DNA of 64,000 bases from Acinetobacter sp. ANC 3929 (GTDB taxonomy: Bacteria; Pseudomonadota; Gammaproteobacteria; Pseudomonadales; Moraxellaceae). Position numbers and translations under genes: made by a program. Numbering within the stretch: position 1 is the first letter of the stretch; each line of letters opens with the position of its first letter. The stretch covers positions 616,273-680,272 of the forward strand of contig NZ_KB849998.1 of assembly GCF_000369405.1 (NCBI RefSeq), read 5' to 3'. The notes under the pieces are model-generated. The model had not been told where the DNA came from. It saw only the letters and a program-made list of their open reading frames with translations, and made no database searches. Shown here piece after piece: positions 9,048 to 19,176 of the stretch.

Positions 9048-10745
9048 TTGTTTTAAATAAGCAATTTGCAGTTGCAGACTGGTGTTGCCATTAAAAACAT
9101 TACGTTCCAAGGTATAAACTAAATCCACATAACCCAGCATTGGATTAAATTCAAAACGGTCCACCGCATTAAATGCAATCGCATCAATAGAATGTGATCC
9201 GACCGCCAATTTGAGTTTTAAATGTTGCTCTTTGAGCCAACGATAATCGATCACTTTGAACCGCCCTTCAAACTGCGGTAAGGGAAATTTCTGCCCCCAT
9301 GGACCCAATTGCTCAATCCAGTCCAATGTGCCCAAATGCAGATCTGAATCAGTCAGTTCACCATCCGTCCACAAGGTAGCATGAAATAAATCTTCATCCA
9401 TTTCAGCAACAGATTGGGTAAAAATAGTTTTGAATTCATCAAAATTTTCTTTTCTTAGGGTTAAACCTGCCGCAGCCGCATGTCCACCAAAATGACTAAC
9501 CAAATGTGGATATTGCTCCGCCACCTGCTCAATGGTATCTCGGATATGAATCCCCTCAATCGAACGTGCGGAACCTTTGATATGGATCCCATCTTCATCT
9601 GGAGCAAAGACAAGACTTGGTCGATGGAACTGTTCCTTTAAACGACCAGCCACAATCCCAATCACGCCTTGATGCCATTGTTCATCAAACATCACCAGCG
9701 CAGCAGGCAAATGTGAGGTTTCTAATTGAATATGTTGCAAGGCTTGCATAGCCTGTTGCTTCATTTCAGTTTCAACCTGACGGCGTTCAATATTCAGCTG
9801 ATTCAGCTGTTGTGCAATCGGATAAGCTGTTGCCATATCAGCTGCGAGCAAGCATTCAATTCCGATCCGCATGCTTTCCATACGACCTGCCGCATTAATC
9901 CGAGGACCAACAACAAAACCTAAATCCTGTGCACGTAAACTGGCGGCATCTCGCCCTGCAATATCCAGTAAAGCCAAAATACCAGCACGACATTGATGCT
10001 GCTGAATACGTTTTAAACCTGCATCAATCAAGATACGATTGTTATAATCCAAACTGGCGACATCAGCATAAGTGCCCAATGCAACCAAATCGAGATATTG
10101 GGCCACTTTACTGCTGCTTTTGCCTTGCTGGCTGCGTGAACTGGCTAATTTTGCCAATACATAAAAAGCCACCCCAACCCCAGCCAAAGCCTTACTTGAA
10201 AACTCACAACCGAGTTGGTTCGGATTAACCACAGCTTCAGCGCAAGGTGTCGGCTTGGTGGTTAAATGGTGATCAGTAATGATCACCTGCATACCTAAAG
10301 CTTGAGCAGTGTCTACACCCGCATGGCTGGAAATGCCATTATCCACGGTAATCAAAAGATCTGGCTGATAACTTTGTTTTGCCAATTCAGCAATTGCAGG
10401 CGTGAGTCCATAACCATACTTAAATCGATCAGGAACCAGATACTCAACTTTGGCACCCATATCTTTCAACGCTAAAACCATCAATGCAGTACTGGTTGCA
10501 CCATCAGCATCATAGTCTCCCACAATGACAATCTGCTTTTGTTGATCAATGGCTTGATCAATCAATGTAACTGCCTGCTCTAATCCCTTAAGCTCTGGAG
10601 ATAGCAAGTGTTTAAGCTTCAGTTCCAACTCTTGCTCAGACTGTACGCCACGTCTTGCCAAAATTTCGGCGATAAACATAGGCACGCCCTGAAACTGTTC
10701 AGGGCGTGTAAGCAATGGTCTTTTTTGAATTTGAATCTGTGTCAT
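9045..10745 (-). CDS. recJ: Single-stranded-DNA-specific 5'-3' exonuclease RecJ
   Basis: Degrades single-stranded DNA 5' to 3' in recombination, mismatch repair and restart of stalled forks. 566 residues, normal length. The DHH phosphoesterase motifs are VIVGDYDADGATS (about 75-87), LITVDNG and ITDHHL, together holding the metal-binding Asp/His residues; the DHHA1 part has SHFGGHAAAAGLTL. Downstream OB-like region is intact. It abuts pdxH with no gap (start of recJ follows the pdxH stop), suggesting translational coupling in a pdxH-recJ unit. Confidence 0.96.
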   Translation of the reverse strand: MTQIQIQKRPLLTRPEQFQGVPMFIAEILARRGVQSEQELELKLKHLLSPELKGLEQAVTLIDQAIDQQKQIVIVGDYDADGATSTALMVLALKDMGAKVEYLVPDRFKYGYGLTPAIAELAKQSYQPDLLITVDNGISSHAGVDTAQALGMQVIITDHHLTTKPTPCAEAVVNPNQLGCEFSSKALAGVGVAFYVLAKLASSRSQQGKSSSKVAQYLDLVALGTYADVASLDYNNRILIDAGLKRIQQHQCRAGILALLDIAGRDAASLRAQDLGFVVGPRINAAGRMESMRIGIECLLAADMATAYPIAQQLNQLNIERRQVETEMKQQAMQALQHIQLETSHLPAALVMFDEQWHQGVIGIVAGRLKEQFHRPSLVFAPDEDGIHIKGSARSIEGIHIRDTIEQVAEQYPHLVSHFGGHAAAAGLTLRKENFDEFKTIFTQSVAEMDEDLFHATLWTDGELTDSDLHLGTLDWIEQLGPWGQKFPLPQFEGRFKVIDYRWLKEQHLKLKLAVGSHSIDAIAFNAVDRFEFNPMLGYVDLVYTLERNVFNGNTSLQLQIAYLKQ

Positions 10746-11396
10746 TTATGGCATCAAACGTTGTATAGTCCAAAGACCGTTTTGTTTTTCATAACTTAAA
10801 CGGTCATGTAAGCGATTTGGTCGCCCTTGCCAGAACTCATAGTAATCTGCTTCGAGGCGATACCCCCCCCAAAATTCAGGCTTATCCAGTTGATTCTGGG
10901 CTTGACTCTGCAATGTTTGAAAACGTTGTTGCAATAATTCTCGGCTCTCAATTACACCACTTTGTGGGGTACTGATATGCGCGGCGATCTGACTATCACG
11001 TGGACGTTTATGATAATAATCCGTCGATTCTTGTTCGGAAATCTTCATCACCCGACCACCAATACGTACCTGACGTTCTAGACTTGGCCAGTAAAACAGT
11101 AATTCTGCATACGGGTTTTCAGCTAAATCTAAACCTTTCTGACTGTCATAATTGGTATAAAAGTCATAACCTGCTTCCGTCGCACCACGTAACAAAACCG
11201 TACGTACATGCGGACGTCCTTGAACATTTGCTGTCGCTAGAGACATAGCATAAGGCTCATGTAGATGAGCACCTAATGCATGATTAAACCAATTTAGAAA
11301 CTGTAAATGTGGCTGCTCACTGATTTGTGCTTCATGCAATTCACCTTGCTCGTAACTCAAGCGCAGTTCGCTCAGGTCCTTAATCACATCACTCAT
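10746..11396 (-). CDS. pdxH: Pyridoxamine/pyridoxine 5'-phosphate oxidase
   Basis: FMN-dependent oxidase that makes pyridoxal 5'-phosphate, the last step of vitamin B6 synthesis and salvage. 216 residues with the family signatures GRPHVRTVLLRG (FMN contact), DFYTNYDSQKG, LFYWPSLERQVRI, a QSG-containing active-site region and the C-terminal FWQGRPNRLHDR. All expected motifs are present. The coding strand contains a run of eight G (window 10863-10870, within FWGGY), a possible slippage site. It lies 12 bases after glmM's stop codon side and directly before recJ. Confidence 0.96.
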   Translation of the reverse strand: MSDVIKDLSELRLSYEQGELHEAQISEQPHLQFLNWFNHALGAHLHEPYAMSLATANVQGRPHVRTVLLRGATEAGYDFYTNYDSQKGLDLAENPYAELLFYWPSLERQVRIGGRVMKISEQESTDYYHKRPRDSQIAAHISTPQSGVIESRELLQQRFQTLQSQAQNQLDKPEFWGGYRLEADYYEFWQGRPNRLHDRLSYEKQNGLWTIQRLMP

Positions 11397-11408
11397 GATC
11401 GCTCTCCC

Positions 11409-12746
11409 TTAAGCAGCTTGGGCTTGAGCTCGTACTGCATCTGCCAAATGGTTCGCTAATGCTTCAACTTCTTGTTGTTGATCACCTTCGACCATGACAC
11501 GGATCACAGGTTCTGTCCCTGATTTACGAATCAACAAACGTCCACGACCTTTTAGTTGCTGTTCCGCTTTTTCAAATTCAGCCACCAAAGTAGGAATCGA
11601 ATACGGGTCAATCATGTCTTGTAAACGGACATTGACCAACACTTGAGGGAATAATACAAAGCCCTCAACCAACTCATGTAGTGCTTTGCCTTGTTCTACC
11701 ATCACAGTGAGTACTTGTAATGCTGCAATAATTGCATCACCTGTAGTGCTCTTATCTAAAGTCAGAATATGGCCTGAAGGCTCACCACCTGTCATCCAAG
11801 CATTTTCTTCAAGTGCTTGTAATACATAACGGTCACCAACACTCGCACGTACAAAAGCCACATTGGCTTTTTCTAATGCCAACTCAAGTGCCATATTACT
11901 CATCACTGTGCCAACAACACCCGCTGGCTTATTATTCGCCTGTGTTGCAAGGATATACAGGATATGGTCACCATCAATCAACTGACCATTTTTATCCACC
12001 ATCACTACACGGTCAGCATCACCATCAAAAGCAATACCAAGATCGGCTTTATGTTCAATCACTGCTTTTTGCAATTGCTCAGGATGGGTTGAACCACAGT
12101 TTTCATTAATGTTTAAACCATCTGGCTCATTAAATAATGGAATGACTTTGGCACCTAGTTCACGGAAAACCGATGGTCCAACGCTATACGCTGCTCCGTT
12201 AGCACAATCCACCACAATTTTTAAATTACGCAAGTCAAAATGATATGGGAAAGTCGATTTACAAAATTCGATATAACGGCCGTTGGCATCTTTTACACGT
12301 ACACTTTTGCCCAGATTCGCTGTGTCCTCAATGACAAGATCTTTCTCTAGCTCTTGATTGATCTGCTCTTGAATTGCATCTGGAAGTTTTTTGCCTTCAC
12401 TCGAGAAAAACTTAATCCCATTATCAAAATACGGATTATGCGAAGCCGAAATGACGATTCCCGCGTGTGCATGCAACGCACGGGTTAAATGTGCAATCGC
12501 AGGGGTTGGCAATGGTCCCAATAAATGGACATAAACGCCCGCAGCATTCAAACCTGCTTGCAATGCTGCTTCTAAAATATAACCCGACAAACGTGTATCT
12601 TTCCCCAGTACTACAATCGGTTTATTTTTAGGGCTATTTCTCTTTAATACTTTTCCTGCTGCGAAACCCAATTTTAATGCAAACTCTGGGGTAATTGGCA
12701 TTTGTCCAAATTTGCCGCGAATTCCATCAGTACCAAAATAGCTCAT
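11409..12746 (-). CDS. glmM: Phosphoglucosamine mutase
   Basis: Converts glucosamine-6-phosphate to glucosamine-1-phosphate on the way to UDP-GlcNAc for peptidoglycan and lipid A. 445 residues. The phosphoserine loop [16 protein letters not shown] (Ser near 101), the metal-binding loop [13 protein letters not shown], the sugar-binding GGEPSGH and the C-terminal phosphate-binding [14 protein letters not shown] are all intact. GT-rich leader and its own gap to guaB suggest a separate promoter; pdxH and recJ follow closely on the same strand. Confidence 0.97.
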   Translation of the reverse strand: MSYFGTDGIRGKFGQMPITPEFALKLGFAAGKVLKRNSPKNKPIVVLGKDTRLSGYILEAALQAGLNAAGVYVHLLGPLPTPAIAHLTRALHAHAGIVISASHNPYFDNGIKFFSSEGKKLPDAIQEQINQELEKDLVIEDTANLGKSVRVKDANGRYIEFCKSTFPYHFDLRNLKIVVDCANGAAYSVGPSVFRELGAKVIPLFNEPDGLNINENCGSTHPEQLQKAVIEHKADLGIAFDGDADRVVMVDKNGQLIDGDHILYILATQANNKPAGVVGTVMSNMALELALEKANVAFVRASVGDRYVLQALEENAWMTGGEPSGHILTLDKSTTGDAIIAALQVLTVMVEQGKALHELVEGFVLFPQVLVNVRLQDMIDPYSIPTLVAEFEKAEQQLKGRGRLLIRKSGTEPVIRVMVEGDQQQEVEALANHLADAVRAQAQAA

Positions 12747-12824
12747 CTTTTACTCACTTTCTTATCTTTATATGGTGTCTAACCATATCCTTCTTCATCG
12801 TATTCACTTTACACCAAAACAAAA

Positions 12825-12850
12825 AAAACCGTCAGTGTCCTGACGGTTTT
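12825..12850 (-). terminator. Rho-independent terminator of guaB
   Basis: Eleven-base stem AAAACCGTCAG / CTGACGGTTTT with a TGTC loop. On the minus strand it is followed by a T-rich run, so it ends guaB transcription; the symmetry would allow weak use in both directions. Confidence 0.85.
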
Positions 12851-12873
12851 TCAATCAGCAAAATTACCAAAAA

Positions 12874-14367
<1,494 letters not shown>

Positions 14368-14481
14368 CTATTATAAACAAATTTCGATGTGATTTTCATT
14401 TTCTATGATGAAAATAATTTCAAGCGTTGCTTAAAAAGCTTTTTGATGCACGCTTATCCCTGCCAAATCCTATCAATCCAG

Positions 14482-14847
14482 TTAGCAAACCTGACCATAA
14501 TTGTCATTATTTTCAGAGGGCTGCTGCTCAATCGTAACCAACGGAATCAGTTTGTGCGCCAACCGAGCCTTGTTACAATGTGAATCGGCAATCTGCACTT
14601 CCTTGCAACTTGAACTGCGAAATGGATAGATGGAACAGCTCACTTGCTGCCCCACTTCCCCTTGCAAAGCCACACATTTGACTTGTGCTTGATTGGTTCC
14701 CTTCATACAGGAATAGACGGCTGTAAGCGGTTCAACCATGTGCTCAGGGATCTGTTCTGCCTCAGCCCAATAGAAAGAAACACGATAATTTGCACAGCAG
14801 GCACCACAACTGACACACGCATCTGGTGTCGCAATTTGAGACAACAT
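14482..14847 (-). CDS. YkgJ-type Fe-S/zinc Cys-cluster protein
   Basis: 121-residue protein of the YkgJ/CxxCxxCC family, suspected to bind zinc or an iron-sulfur cluster; no reaction is established. The diagnostic CVSCGACC lies at residues 11-18, with further Cys at SCMKG, KCVAL, SCSIYPFRSSSC and HCNK. The SIYPFRSSSC pattern (two Cys bracketing YP.R) is typical of the family. It stands alone between guaB and a metallo-beta-lactamase-fold gene. Start at ATG 14847 gives the expected N-terminus. Confidence 0.8.
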   Translation of the reverse strand: MLSQIATPDACVSCGACCANYRVSFYWAEAEQIPEHMVEPLTAVYSCMKGTNQAQVKCVALQGEVGQQVSCSIYPFRSSSCKEVQIADSHCNKARLAHKLIPLVTIEQQPSENNDNYGQVC

Positions 14848-14974
14848 TTTCTTAAAATTCTCGTTATCAAATTCAATCCTTTATCTGATGAATCCTAAGA
14901 AAATTTATTCATGTCGACAAGAGTGCTCAATCAGCAATTTATGTATTTTCCAGTCATTTTCCTGACGCAGAAAT

Positions 14975-15787
14975 TTAGCTCATTTCAGTGGGTAAACTAA
15001 AAACAGATTCATTCATCAAATCTACACCACATGCCAGCGTTTCGATCCAGTCTAGAAATTGATTGATCATCTCCTTACCGACAAAAGCGGTTCCATGTTG
15101 CGGCACAATCATGTCGATATCCATTTGACGCACCATGTTAACCCATAAACGAATCACTTTATTGGAACACATATAGCGCTGATGGAAACCTTTCATCTTT
15201 TTAGTATGTGCCTCAAAATCCGTAATCGGTAGACTCGCATCATCAACAATCGAAGCACCCATATCCCCCGAAAATAGGATTTTGGCAGTTGGATCATAAA
15301 ACTGGAAATTACCAACGGAATGCAGAAAATGTGCAGGCACTGCAACAATCGTAGAGTCACCTAAACTGATAATTTGGCCTGTATCTGACAATTCGATCAA
15401 ACGTTCCTCCCAATTCCCCTTCATGCGCTCACTCATAAAGGCAGAGTTGAGATGTGGTAAGAAGCGCGCCCACAGTTTGGATGCCACTACTTTGGCATCG
15501 GTATAGACCAGCCAGCGTGGCATTGAGGTAATGATGTCTGGGTCTTGATGCGAAGCCATCACATAATCCAGATTTTTCAGTTTGGTATAGCGATTAAGCT
15601 CCATGGTGAGAGGCACATAAGTCAGGTCGCCACCAGGATCTAAAACAGCCGCCCGATCATGATCAATAATTAAAAACTGATTGGCCTGAATACCTTCCCC
15701 TTTAACCAAACTGGTAAAACTAATGCATTTATGTGTGCCATTATCAAACAAGATTTGCGATGTTGTCCGCTCAAAACTCATAACCAC
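14975..15787 (-). CDS. MBL-fold protein with oxygen-binding diiron (ODP) domain
   Basis: 270-residue metallo-beta-lactamase-fold protein resembling the ODP domain of flavodiiron proteins, which reduce O2 or NO, but without any flavodoxin part. The metal motif reads HQDPD at 80-84 in place of the hydrolase HxHxDH; later ligands are probably in VPAHFLH, FSGDMG and VPQHG. Such substitution of the second His by an acidic residue is characteristic of ODP rather than glyoxalase-type enzymes. No rubredoxin or flavoprotein partner lies beside it. Function undetermined. Confidence 0.7.
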   Translation of the reverse strand: MVMSFERTTSQILFDNGTHKCISFTSLVKGEGIQANQFLIIDHDRAAVLDPGGDLTYVPLTMELNRYTKLKNLDYVMASHQDPDIITSMPRWLVYTDAKVVASKLWARFLPHLNSAFMSERMKGNWEERLIELSDTGQIISLGDSTIVAVPAHFLHSVGNFQFYDPTAKILFSGDMGASIVDDASLPITDFEAHTKKMKGFHQRYMCSNKVIRLWVNMVRQMDIDMIVPQHGTAFVGKEMINQFLDWIETLACGVDLMNESVFSLPTEMS

Positions 15788-15896
15788 CCCAGAAAAATTC
15801 TTTAAATATGAAATATTTTTAATTCCATAATAAAATAATGGGATTTAGTTCATGTTTCAATCAGATATTGGATATTTATCCTAATTTATAAGAAAA

Positions 15897-15917
15897 ACCC
15901 ATCACTACTGGATGGGT
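15897..15917 (-). terminator. Rho-independent terminator of the GDT1-family gene
   Basis: Seven-base stem ACCCATC / GATGGGT; on the minus strand it is followed by TTTTTCTT, 25 bases after the stop codon of the exporter. Confidence 0.7.
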
Positions 15918-15943
15918 CTGGACTGATTCTAAATTCAAACCAT

Positions 15944-16519
15944 TTAGAAAAAATAATGCTGCACTAACGTAGAGACACCCACAATCAAGAAAATCGCGGC
16001 ACCAATTTTATGGATCAGGGAAATCGGTAATTTATCCGCTAGCTTATTCCCAATAAACACCGCAGGGGCATTAGCAAGCATCATTCCGAACGTGGTGCCT
16101 AACATAACCCAAAACACACTATCAAATCGTGCTGCCAAAGCTACGGTTGCAATTTGAGTTTTATCACCAATTTCAGCCAAGAAAAATAAGATAAAGGTGG
16201 CACCAAATACCCCAAATTTCTGCCATTTATTAATGTTTTCAGTTTCATCTCCCAACTCATCTGGAATCAACATCCAGATCGCCATCCCAATAAAACCAAG
16301 CGCCAAAATCCACAATAGAATTTCAGGACTGAGTACAGTCGTAATCCATTGTCCCAAGACAGCAGAAATACCATGGTTAATGGTGGTGGCTAATAAAATA
16401 GCAATTAGAATCGGAATCGGTTTACGAAAACGTGCAGCAAGTAATAGCGCGAGCAGTTGTGTTTTATCACCCATTTCAGCAAGGGCAACAATTGAGGTGG
16501 AAATGAGAAATTCATACAT
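15944..16519 (-). CDS. TMEM165/GDT1-family manganese exporter
   Basis: Six-helix inner-membrane cation exporter of the GDT1/UPF0016 family; bacterial members (such as MneA) pump out Mn2+. The 191 residues are two repeats, each with the signature E-x-G-D-K-T: EMGDKT at 15-20 and EIGDKT at 116-121, whose acidic residues bind the ion. The manganese-sensing yybP-ykoY riboswitch in the leader directly supports a manganese role. A single gene with its own terminator. Confidence 0.93.
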   Translation of the reverse strand: MYEFLISTSIVALAEMGDKTQLLALLLAARFRKPIPILIAILLATTINHGISAVLGQWITTVLSPEILLWILALGFIGMAIWMLIPDELGDETENINKWQKFGVFGATFILFFLAEIGDKTQIATVALAARFDSVFWVMLGTTFGMMLANAPAVFIGNKLADKLPISLIHKIGAAIFLIVGVSTLVQHYFF

Positions 16520-16532
16520 AGTTGAATGCTCT

Positions 16533-16573
16533 GGCTAGCAAAATATACCGATGACCTACCCCTCCTGCTAGCC
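16533..16573 (-). promoter_or_regulatory. Possible expression platform of the manganese riboswitch
   Basis: Between aptamer and start codon an 8-base perfect inverted repeat (GGCTAGCA at 16533-16540, TGCTAGCC at 16566-16573) can form a hairpin that encloses AGGAGGGG. The AGGTC within the loop is complementary to GACCT in the 3' strand of the aptamer, so aptamer and hairpin could compete. The exact switching mechanism is inferred. Confidence 0.5.
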
Positions 16574-16599
16574 AAAATCAAATAGATTGATGCAGAGTG

Positions 16600-16742
16600 G
16601 TAAATCAAAGGTCTTGCCAACAAAAGCACAGCTGAGAAGCTGTTCTTGGTTCTTTGCTATGATGACCATGTTCGGTTGAACAATTATGTTGATCATCACC
16701 TCTTTACTTTGCGTAAAGAGCGGCTACTCCCCAATGAAGTGA
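16600..16742 (-). ncRNA. yybP-ykoY manganese riboswitch
   Basis: Leader of the GDT1-family exporter, read on the minus strand. It contains the two hallmark conserved segments of the yybP-ykoY class: GGGGAGTAGC at 16732-16723 and GGCAAGACCTTTG at 16618-16606. The flanks TCA..GG and CC..TGA close the basal helix around two T-T mismatches. A stem CTCTTTAC / GTAAAGAG follows the first conserved segment. Members of this class bind Mn2+ and switch on exporters, which fits the downstream gene. Confidence 0.87.
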
Positions 16743-16778
16743 AACTATTCTAGCAAACAATAAAATAGTTTTAAATCT

Positions 16779-17066
16779 TTAAACCCAAAATTTTTGGTAA
16801 CTCCAGATCAACACACGCAGACAACCAAGTAAAAAAGCCAAATAAGCACTTAACCCAAGAAAACCAAAGCTCCCCCAGCCACTCGCTCCGCCCACATCTT
16901 GAGCTTGATATTCCATCGCCATGACGACAGTCGCAAGCAGCACTTCGACACCCATTACGACATACATCATCCAATCCCAAGGAAAATGCAGGAAGCTCAC
17001 CCACAACCCCATTAATACAAAAACGATGAGTAATAAGGGCACCATCACCCGATAAATCATTAACAT
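16779..17066 (-). CDS. Small hydrophobic membrane protein, unknown function
   Basis: About 95 residues with three or four predicted membrane helices and no recognised family. ATG 17066 is chosen over ATG 17084 because AAGGAG lies 5 bases before it. Residues run from MLMIYRVMVPLL through a central MEYQAQDVGGASGWG loop to a Trp-rich end. It is convergent in position to nothing and lies between the manganese leader and the aceF terminator, read on the same strand as both. Probably a real gene because of the ribosome-binding site, but unassigned. Confidence 0.55.
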   Translation of the reverse strand: MLMIYRVMVPLLLIVFVLMGLWVSFLHFPWDWMMYVVMGVEVLLATVVMAMEYQAQDVGGASGWGSFGFLGLSAYLAFLLGCLRVLIWSYQKFWV

Positions 17067-17160
17067 CCTTGCTCCTTGATTCAAAAAATCGTTATCAATA
17101 CGAATTTATTTTAGGCAAAAGTATTTTCAAATAAAGCCATATTTTTATCACCCTAAAAAT

Positions 17161-17188
17161 AGAAAACCCCGCTTAAGCGAGGTTTTCT
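17161..17188 (-). terminator. Rho-independent terminator of aceEF
   Basis: Inverted repeat AGAAAACC..GCTTAAGC..GGTTTTCT (one G-T wobble on the minus strand) 15 bases after the aceF stop codon, with T-rich flank. Confidence 0.75.
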
Positions 17189-17203
17189 AAATTCAAATAC
17201 TAA

Positions 17204-19174
17204 TTAGAGCAATAAGCTACGAATATCTTTGAGCAACTTGGTCAGCTTATTGGTAAAGCGCGCGGCATCTGCACCATTAATCACACGATGGTCATAAGAC
17301 AATGACAATGGCAACATCAAACGCGGATCAAAGTCTTTACCATTCCACACGGGCTGCATGGTTGCTGGTGAAATACCTAAAATCGCAACTTGAGGCCAGT
17401 TCACCAACGGTGTGAATGCTGTTCCACCAATACTGCCTAGGCTGGTAATGGTAAAGTTAGCGCCTTGTAAGTCTTTCGGTGACAACTTGCGATCACGCGC
17501 TTTTTGGCTAAGTTCAGCCAATTCAGCTGCAATTTGCTTAATTGATTTCTGGTCTGGATTACGCAATACAGGAACGGTTAAGCCATCTGGCGTTGCGACT
17601 GCAATCCCCATATGAATCTCATTACGCAATAATACTGACTTTTGGTCATCCGCCAAATGCCCTGCAAAATAAGGCTCTTCTTTCAGCAGGTGTGCAACGG
17701 CTTTGGCAATAAAGGCCAAAATGGTTAAGCTGAGACCTTGCTTTTTAAAACCATCTTTCAGCTCACCACGCCAAGCTTCGAGTTCAGTAATATCCGCCAA
17801 GTCAAACTGCGTTACTTGAGGAATGAAATTATTCAATGACAATTGCGGAACAGAAACCTGCTGCAAACGTGTCATCGCTTTCGCTTCACCACCACCAAAT
17901 GCGCTAAAGTCTGGCAACTTCGGTAAGCCTGAAGCCACTGGAGCTGCTTGAGAGCTAGGTGCTGCCTGTGGTGCAGTAAGACGTGTTTTCACATAAGCAA
18001 ATACATCTTCCTTAATGACACGATCATGCTCACCAGACGCTTTCACCTGTCCAAGCACAACACCCAACTCTCGTGCTAATTTACGCACAGCTGGACCAGC
18101 ATAGACCTTGGCATTTTCTGCCTCTTGCTCTTTGGTTAACTTCTCAGCATGTGCTGGTGCACTTGGTGCTGCAGCCGCTGTTGCTTGCGGTTTTGCTGGT
18201 GCTGCTTGAGTAGCAGGCGCAGTAGCTGGTTGAGCTTTTGGTGCTTCTGGAGTAGCAGCCTGACCACTAACCTCAATCGTTGCCAAAGCTACGCCTTGAC
18301 GCACTTCTTGATTGGCAGAAACATGAATCGCTTTCACAATCCCCGCTACCGAGCTTGGCACTTCAACAGATGCCTTATCCGACTCAACCACACATAGGCT
18401 TTGTTGAGCTTCAACACGATCACCGACATTGACCAGAATTTCTGAAACAAGTGCTTTTTCTACACCCAGATCAGGCACTTCAATTTCAATATTACCTGTT
18501 GAAGTATTGCTTGCAGCTGGTGCTTCAGTCGTTGCGACTGGCGTTTCTATTTGAGTTGGAGCCGCTTGCGGTTCAGATGGCGTTGCAGCGCTCGCAGTCT
18601 TGACCTGAATCAATACCACGCCTTCTTTGATGCTGTCGCCTTCTTTAATCTGGATTGCTTCCACAATCCCCGCAACCGAGCTTGGTACTTCTACAGTCGC
18701 CTTGTCAGATTCAACCACAACAATACTTTGTTCAGGTTCAATTTGATCACCGACTTTGACCAACACTTCTGCAACCAACGCTTTTTCGACACCAATATCT
18801 GGAACTTTTACATCCACAACCTGACTTGCTGTCGCTGCTGGAGTGGCAGCTGGTTGTGCTTTTGTTTCAGCTTGCACTGGTTTTGCTTCTGCCTTTGGTG
18901 CTTCTGATTTCGGTGCTTCGTTCGCAGGTGCTTCAGCAGCAGACTCAGACTCAGACTCTAATTCAACCAATGCAACGCCTTCAGAGACTTCATCACCCTG
19001 TTGAACCAGAATACTTTTCACAATACCTGCCGCAGTGCTTGGTACTTCTACCGTTGCCTTATCTGACTCTAAAACCAGAAGGCTATCATCAACTGCAACA
19101 TGGTCGCCAACTTTGACCAAAATTTCTGCAACGAGCGCTTTATCTACGCCAATATCAGGTGCTTGGATTTGCAT
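17204..19174 (-). CDS. aceF: Pyruvate dehydrogenase E2, dihydrolipoamide acetyltransferase
   Basis: Core of the pyruvate dehydrogenase complex; moves acetyl groups from E1 to CoA. 656 residues: three lipoyl domains (about 1-75, 120-196 and 227-302), each with a lipoyl-lysine site in VxESDKA, separated by Ala/Pro/Glu-rich linkers. An E3/E1-binding domain (about 353-392, AGPAVRKLARELG) and the catalytic domain follow, ending in SYDHRVINGADAARF with the active-site His. Three lipoyl domains are as in E. coli. Two bases separate it from aceE, so co-translation is certain to be close. E3 is not in the window. Confidence 0.97.
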   Translation of the reverse strand: MQIQAPDIGVDKALVAEILVKVGDHVAVDDSLLVLESDKATVEVPSTAAGIVKSILVQQGDEVSEGVALVELESESESAAEAPANEAPKSEAPKAEAKPVQAETKAQPAATPAATASQVVDVKVPDIGVEKALVAEVLVKVGDQIEPEQSIVVVESDKATVEVPSSVAGIVEAIQIKEGDSIKEGVVLIQVKTASAATPSEPQAAPTQIETPVATTEAPAASNTSTGNIEIEVPDLGVEKALVSEILVNVGDRVEAQQSLCVVESDKASVEVPSSVAGIVKAIHVSANQEVRQGVALATIEVSGQAATPEAPKAQPATAPATQAAPAKPQATAAAAPSAPAHAEKLTKEQEAENAKVYAGPAVRKLARELGVVLGQVKASGEHDRVIKEDVFAYVKTRLTAPQAAPSSQAAPVASGLPKLPDFSAFGGGEAKAMTRLQQVSVPQLSLNNFIPQVTQFDLADITELEAWRGELKDGFKKQGLSLTILAFIAKAVAHLLKEEPYFAGHLADDQKSVLLRNEIHMGIAVATPDGLTVPVLRNPDQKSIKQIAAELAELSQKARDRKLSPKDLQGANFTITSLGSIGGTAFTPLVNWPQVAILGISPATMQPVWNGKDFDPRLMLPLSLSYDHRVINGADAARFTNKLTKLLKDIRSLLL

Positions 19175-19176
19175 AA

